Assembly (NCBI GenBank): GCA_963920575.1
Contig: OY986969.1
Location: 18,833,288 to 18,897,287 of the forward strand
Source: Narthecium ossifragum
Lineage: Eukaryota; Streptophyta; Magnoliopsida; Dioscoreales; Nartheciaceae
DNA: 64,000 nt
Direction: 5' to 3'
This document shows positions 59,244 to 64,000 of this stretch, piece by piece; within the stretch, counting starts at the first letter, position 1, and every line of letters begins with the position of its first letter. The notes beneath the pieces are model-generated. The model was not told where the DNA came from and did no database searches. It worked only from the letters and a program-made list of their open reading frames with translations. Position numbers and translations under genes: made by a program.

Positions 59244-59565
59244 ATGAGGTTGGGGAGGCTGGAGCAAACAAAATTGAGAGGGTGATGTCAGGCGGAGAGC
59301 GCTAGAATTGGAGGGCTTAGAGCGGAGGAGAGAGAGGTGGGCCTAGTGCAAACGATATTTTTTTAAAAAAGAACCATACCGGGCCGAGCCCAGCCCGCCC
59401 CGGTCCAACCCTGTTTCCAAGCCAGGCAGGTTCTTTCTAGGTCGGACGGGTGGAAGGCCTATTGGGCCTGGCACTGGTCTGGCCCGGTCTGGATGCTTGC
59501 AAGGGCCGAACTAGGTATTGCCTCTGACCAAGCCTGGTCCGACCCGGCCCGGTTGGACACCCTTG
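59244..59565. mobile_element. hAT-like element terminus
   Basis: From about 59375 the sequence is rich in GGGCC, GGCCC and CCCGG words and ends CGGTTGGACACCCTTG, whose reverse complement CAAGGGTGTCCAACCG resembles plant hAT termini. The left limit and the matching inverted repeat were not found. It may be a decayed non-autonomous copy. Confidence 0.45.
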
Positions 59566-59699
59566 ATTCCAACAATACTCGAACTGAAAATTACTTTTTT
59601 GAATACTGAGGTACATCTTTTTAGCCTCTTTAATCTAATAAAATCAACAAATATAGGATATACAAGACTATATCAAAATTAGAAATCTTATATTGAATT

Positions 59700-60065
59700 A
59701 AATGAATGTTAGTTACCTTATCTTGTTTATTACAACTAGATAACCGCGCCTCCTCAATTTGAGCCAAAAAAACCCGTGAACTTGTTCACAACAAGTTGAA
59801 TGCTTGATCAACGATTGCTCAGAGACTTTTCTGAGCAATCAGGGTGTTTCTATGTTTTGTACTAATCATAATAACTCTTAACTCTTTTCCAATACGTCGT
59901 TGCCTTTTGATCAGTCTATGAATAGCATCCAAGCTCGTATTCAACCATGCCTATACAAGTACATTATCTTCTTCTATGGAGAAGTTCTCATTCCGCGTGA
60001 TTTTCTTACCTTTGCTTGTCCCATCCACTTGGATTGGAGAGTTCAAGTCAAATTGTGAATCTTGT
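59700..60065 (-). pseudogene. PIF/Harbinger ORF1 (Myb-like) fragment
   Basis: The minus strand reads NENFSIEEDNVLV, stop, AWLNTSLDAI. After a frame change it continues SNRWSSIQLVVNKFTGF and LAQIEEARLSSCNKQDK. This order is that of the trihelix/Myb-like ORF1 protein accompanying PIF transposases, which binds DNA or aids transposase import. It has stops and at least two frameshifts. No transposase lies next to it, so it is separate from the element at 36-41 kb. Confidence 0.7.
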
Positions 60066-61023
60066 TAGTTGGACTGAACTCCATCTTTATATAGAGCATT
60101 GTAGAATCTTCACTTCTTTGTGAGTTCATAAATGATGAACAGTAATTTAGCTATTTTAGGTATAATAGTTTAACTAGTTTAGGTATCAAATAAAAACAGA
60201 ACTTAACACATGCTATTGCAAAGTTCAGAATCTATCTTAAGGTACATGGTAAGTTGCAAGAGGAGCTGTTAGCCACCTCTCTTGAAACTGTGATTTCCAC
60301 ACCTTCAATTGATATGAAACCAACTATGCATCAAATAAATACTAAAAGCGATAAGTGATCATAAGCTATGCACATTCCGATAACAACTATGTAGCAAACA
60401 ACTATGCACATTCTGATAATACATGAACACTGGATCTTTGAGACGAAGAAAACATAAACTTTGCAAGAGATGAACACACCACAGAGATCTATAAAGGGCT
60501 CTAGAAACACCTGTCACCATGTACAAAATGGAGTACATGAGGAAGATGCCCACCTTAATTACTCAACAATGGAAGAACAAGCATGGTGCTATTAATATGA
60601 TACATTGAATTAGATCAACGAAAAAAAAATCCACATTGGGCCTAGTCTTTCAGTAGCTTCAACAAACAGAATAACCCCACATAAGCATAGACTGCATCTC
60701 ATCCACAGCACAGGCCTTGTCTTACCTGAAACATAAAAAAATTAACCAATCATACCAACCAGCAAAGTCTATATAAATTGAATAGACGAAGCCACCTTAA
60801 ACTCTAAATTTGGAAACCATCCAAACTCCCACTAGTATACAAATGATCGATCTAAAAGAATCTGATTACATCAACCAGAGTACCACACCTATAGACCAAC
60901 TCCAAAACCCTTAACATAACAACACACAACCGAAACAAACAATAATTTAACGGTTCGTTTGGTTAGCATGAATGATTCATGATCCTGTATTTGGTTCACC
61001 ATGCGTCAATTAATGCATGCATC
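60066..61023. other. No gene recognised
   Basis: AT-rich sequence. I saw no coding signal or clear element boundaries. It ends at a hAT terminus (61024), preceded by a GCATGCATC repeat. Confidence 0.4.
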
Positions 61024-61320
61024 TAGGGGTGAGCAGAACCGAACCGAAACAGAAAAACCGAACTGAACCGTAAATCGGTTCGGTTTTTCGGTTCAAACGG
61101 TTCGATTCGGTTTATAAATATCAAAATAGTTCAGTGTTCGGTTCGGTTCTGAATTTAAAATTTCAGGTAAAACCAAAAAACTGAAATTAATTTAGCTTAG
61201 TGGTTGGTCTAACCCAAATACCCAATATAGCATATTAGCATGGTTTGTTTTGGTATAAGTGTCTAACCCATTACCCATATCCTCATTCATGATGTCCATA
61301 TACCCAATATAGCATCGGGG

Positions 61321-61830
61321 TCCACTCTCCCCCTTTCTCAATTCTCATTTCTCACCCACACCTCCGCCGCCTCTCGCGTACGCCGCGAGGAGCCCGTGGC
61401 CCTTTGCTCCTTCGCTCGAACTTCACCATCTCCACCGGCTTCCCCAACCCCATCACGCCCCGATCTATCAGCGGATCCTTCCCCTCCCACCACCATCGAC
61501 ATCGCCTCCGCCTCCAACCTCTCCAGGTCGAGGATCTCCAGTCCTAGCAGCGGGTTCGATGCCGGGTAGGCCCTCGTCGCGTAGCAGAACATCGTCATTC
61601 CCTCCGATACTCCGCACAATCTCCTTCTTCCCCCCCTTTGTTCCTCCTCTATTCCCACCCATCCTTTCCCTCTTTCTCTCACTCGATCGATCCCAACCCA
61701 GAGTTCTACGAGCTCAGGGGTGGATGTCCAGAATATCACCATCACCAACGTCGAAGGGCTCATTTAGGTGTCTAAGACTTGATTTCTCTAGTTGCTCTCC
61801 ATCCTTGAGGTAGCTTTTTATGCGTGTTGG
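61321..61830 (+). other. GC-rich first-exon-like fragment inside the hAT element
   Basis: GC jumps at 61321-61740 with CT-rich leader-like text, falling back to AT-rich sequence after a donor-like TTGAG|GTAGC at about 61810. The minus strand also has a 141-codon open frame (61763-61338), but neither strand matched a family I know. It could be a captured promoter and first exon. Confidence 0.3.
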
Positions 61831-62393
61831 ATTTCTGGTCCCCTTTCTTTTTTTATGCAATTGTTGTGGTAGTTTAAGAACTTAGTTGATATTTTATATC
61901 AGGTACCCATATCCGTATGTGCCCTATCATATGATTCATACAACTGTACGAGGGAATCAATTTTGAACATTGCAGCTTGTGATTATTTTGATTCAAGTGG
62001 AGGACCCCCTTGTTTTTGTCAGGATCTATAATAAAAGCCTACTAATTTATTCTCACATAGTTTATTCGATTTCACAATTTCATCACATGGATGTACATGG
62101 ACACGTGGGTTTCTCTTTCTTGTAATTTGAATAATTATCAGATTATGCATGATAGAGTACATGTGAAGGCCTTAAGTTAAGAGTAGTAGGCTGCCATCTC
62201 TTGCTGGTGAAGTTTGGCAAGGTCTCTATTTTAAATTGTTCCTGGCCTCAAATAGGAAGAGCTCCTATGTATTTGTTGCAAGAAAACCCATTAGTTGGTG
62301 GCATGTTGCTCCATCAAACAATAAATTATTCATAATGTTGTATTCTACAACAATCGAAAAGAAAAGAATTCAATACTTTCCTTCTGGGCGTTT

Positions 62394-63257
62394 GGTTGCT
62401 TGAATTGTGGGATGCATGCATCGTGGGATGCATGTATCGTGGGACGCATGTATCGTGGGATGCATGCATCGTGGGATGCATGCATCGGCCATCTAATGCT
62501 GGTGTTTGGTTTGCCTTTTGGATCATATGATGCAACATTATTTATATAATATTTATATTAAAATAATATATATATATTATTCGTATAATTTTCATATAAT
62601 GATGCAATAAAGTTAAATTTTAATATATATTCAAATTTTAATATACATTATATGATATTTTAATATTATATATATATTAAAATTTAACTTCATTGCATCA
62701 TTATGTGAACTTTAGATGAATAATATATATATTATTGATATATATATAATATATATATTATTCATATAATGTTCAGATAATGATGCAATGAAGTTAAATT
62801 TTAATATATATTATATGATATTTTAATATTATATATATTAAAATTTAACTTCATTGCATCATTAGGTGAACATCATATGAATAATATATATTATTATATA
62901 TATCTCAATAATATATATATATATTATTCATATAAAGTTCACATAATGATGCAATAAAGTTAAAATTATATTATATTATGTTTGGTTTGCCTTTAGGTCA
63001 GTGCCGGGTTTGCCGGTGAAGAGCTCGCGCGAGGGCGCATCGTATGAAACGCCCATTTTGACCGTTTCATACGATGCACGAAATCAGCTGAAAATGCATC
63101 GTGTGATGCATGCGTCGCGCGATCCACCCTGCGAACCAAACAGAGGATTGGTGCTTCAGGGTGCATCGCGTGATGCAGGGTGCAAACCAAACAGGGGATT
63201 GGTGCATTAGGGTGCATCGCACGATGCGATGCACCCTGATGCACCCAAACCAAACAG
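62394..63257. mobile_element. Foldback-like MITE cluster
   Basis: The left end GGGCGTTTGGTTGC and the right end CACCCAAACCAAACAG are loosely inverted. Between them lie about five tandem GATGCATGCATCGTGG-type units (62410-62485) and long AT-rich inverted repeats (62530-62985), in which TGATGCAATGAAGTTAAATT faces its own complement. After that come further GCATCG/CGATGC palindromes near the right end. Internal TTTGGTTTGCC copies suggest two or more elements inserted into each other. Confidence 0.6.
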
Positions 63258-63460
63258 ACAATCGAAAATTTGGCTATGCTATGGTTGATTTGGTGCTATA
63301 TGTGTGTTGGTGAGCAGGGTAGAGGCTGAGATCATTTCTTTCCCATGTACATGCTGTTCATTTAAGTTTACCTACAAGCTGCCATTTACTATTTCTTTTG
63401 AATTGATTGTTCATTGAATAGCTACTTATATGTTTATTATGTTTCTGAAATCGGTGCAGT

Positions 63461-63553
63461 ACAAGAACGTGAAGCCAGACTAGCTGAAGAACATCTGGAA
63501 GGTCATTAACTTGAAGTATCCTAGTGAAGTCTATGAGAAACAGATTGCCTGAT
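63461..63553 (+). pseudogene. Possible captured exon, gene not identified
   Basis: An acceptor-like TCGGTGCAG is followed by a frame reading YKNVKPD, stop, LKNIWKVINLKYPSEVYEKQIA and a terminal TGA. It looks like the last exon of a real gene with one internal stop. I do not recognise the family. It lies inside the hAT element, about 1.6 kb after the first-exon-like fragment, so both may come from one captured gene. Confidence 0.35.
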
Positions 63554-64000
63554 GTGTGTTCTTTCTGGTCCAGTTTTGTGTACTTTCTTGTTTCTTCTAT
63601 GCTTGCCAATTTCCATGAGCAGCGGTATCCTCTTGTATCCAATAATAAAGCGACCCTCAACAAGTAATTGATGCTTATGTTGTATGCTTGTATATCAGTG
63701 ACTTTTTTTAATCTGAAGGCCTCTTGTGTAGAGGTACTCAATGATCTAGAAATGCTCTAAATTCCAATGTAATGTATATTGTCTCTGTGTCCTCCAGTGT
63801 CGTTCTAGTCTTTGCAATAAAAATATCATATTTTCATAAATTTTCATTCATTTATGGTAACAAACTCTCTCAGCTAAAAATCTTTTTTAATTTTCATTTT
63901 TGTATGTAGTATGGTTTAATTTTTCTATAAAAAGTTCGGTTTTTAGGGATTTGGACCGAAAAACTTCGGTTCGGTTCGGTTTTCTTAACTGTGGACCGAA

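Larger units (their letters stand above)
61024..64000. mobile_element. hAT-type element, left end to window edge
   Basis: The left terminus TAGGGGTGAGCAGAACCGAA is followed by subterminal GGTTCGGTTT repeats (to about 61160). At the window edge (63935-64000) the same GGTTCGGTTCGG repeats reappear in the arrangement expected just inside a right terminus. The final inverted repeat lies outside. No transposase is recognisable within, so this copy is probably non-autonomous. It carries a foldback-like MITE and exon-like fragments. Confidence 0.6.

Noticed and set aside
61338..61763. 141-codon minus-strand frame
   Set aside because: It is R/G/E-rich, with no recognised family. The plus strand looks more like a leader and first exon, so no gene was called.

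Overview
This window is plant nuclear DNA from a flowering plant. A monocot would fit, but nothing here proves it. It has one apparently intact, spliced host gene at the left, and the rest is a dense mosaic of nested and decayed transposable elements. No bacterial-type operon, CRISPR array, tRNA gene or complete rRNA gene was seen.

Host gene (about 1.1-13.4 kb, minus strand). Nine coding exons join in frame to a 613-residue eIF2D (ligatin) protein with PUA, winged-helix, SWIB/MDM2 and SUI1 regions. The exons occupy only 1.8 kb of nearly 12 kb. One intron uses a GC-AG donor. Upstream are a probable leader intron and two TGGGCY (site II type) motifs. Beyond them lies the broken edge of an LTR retrotransposon. 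The 3' side is bordered by a hAT fragment (1-608).

Retrotransposon mosaic I (13.8-34.2 kb). Minus-strand members of one Ty3/gypsy family, here called A, have LTR ends TGTGAGGACC...GGGGCGTGACA, a pol order typical of Tekay/Del chromoviruses and, where visible, an initiator-tRNA-Met primer site. They lie in and beside a LINE that is now split into an RT part (18.7-20.2 kb) and an endonuclease part (30.4-33.6 kb). One A copy (20.2-30.4 kb) keeps most of pol but has a mutated RT active site. A solo LTR of another family (E) sits in its 5' LTR with a perfect 5-bp target duplication. A solo A LTR splits the LINE endonuclease, also with a perfect duplication. Next comes a Cassandra-like TRIM with a 5S rRNA-derived segment, then a short broken BTB fragment resembling BLADE-ON-PETIOLE/NPR5.

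DNA transposon region (36.3-44.7 kb). A PIF/Harbinger element, with transposase on plus and ORF1 remnants on minus, is interrupted by two solo LTRs (families D and C). It is followed by a partial family B LTR, GC-rich decayed sequence, a polypyrimidine minisatellite and a 40-bp minisatellite.

Retrotransposon mosaic II (44.7-59.2 kb, mainly plus strand). A decayed A element carries a solo B LTR and a solo A LTR. That solo A LTR contains a solo C LTR, which contains a solo D LTR. Most junctions have exact 5-bp duplications, so the insertion order can be read. A minus-strand C LTR with a tRNA-Asp-type primer site follows.

Right end (59.2-64 kb). There is a hAT terminus, a PIF ORF1 fragment, and the left part of a hAT element that carries a foldback-like MITE and a possible captured exon.

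The most unusual pattern is that LTRs of four families (A, B, C, E) carry clusters of palindromes with a TCGA core. The palindromes are often paired about two helical turns apart and lie beside or upstream of a TATA box. Within families A and B, different copies have different palindrome flanks.
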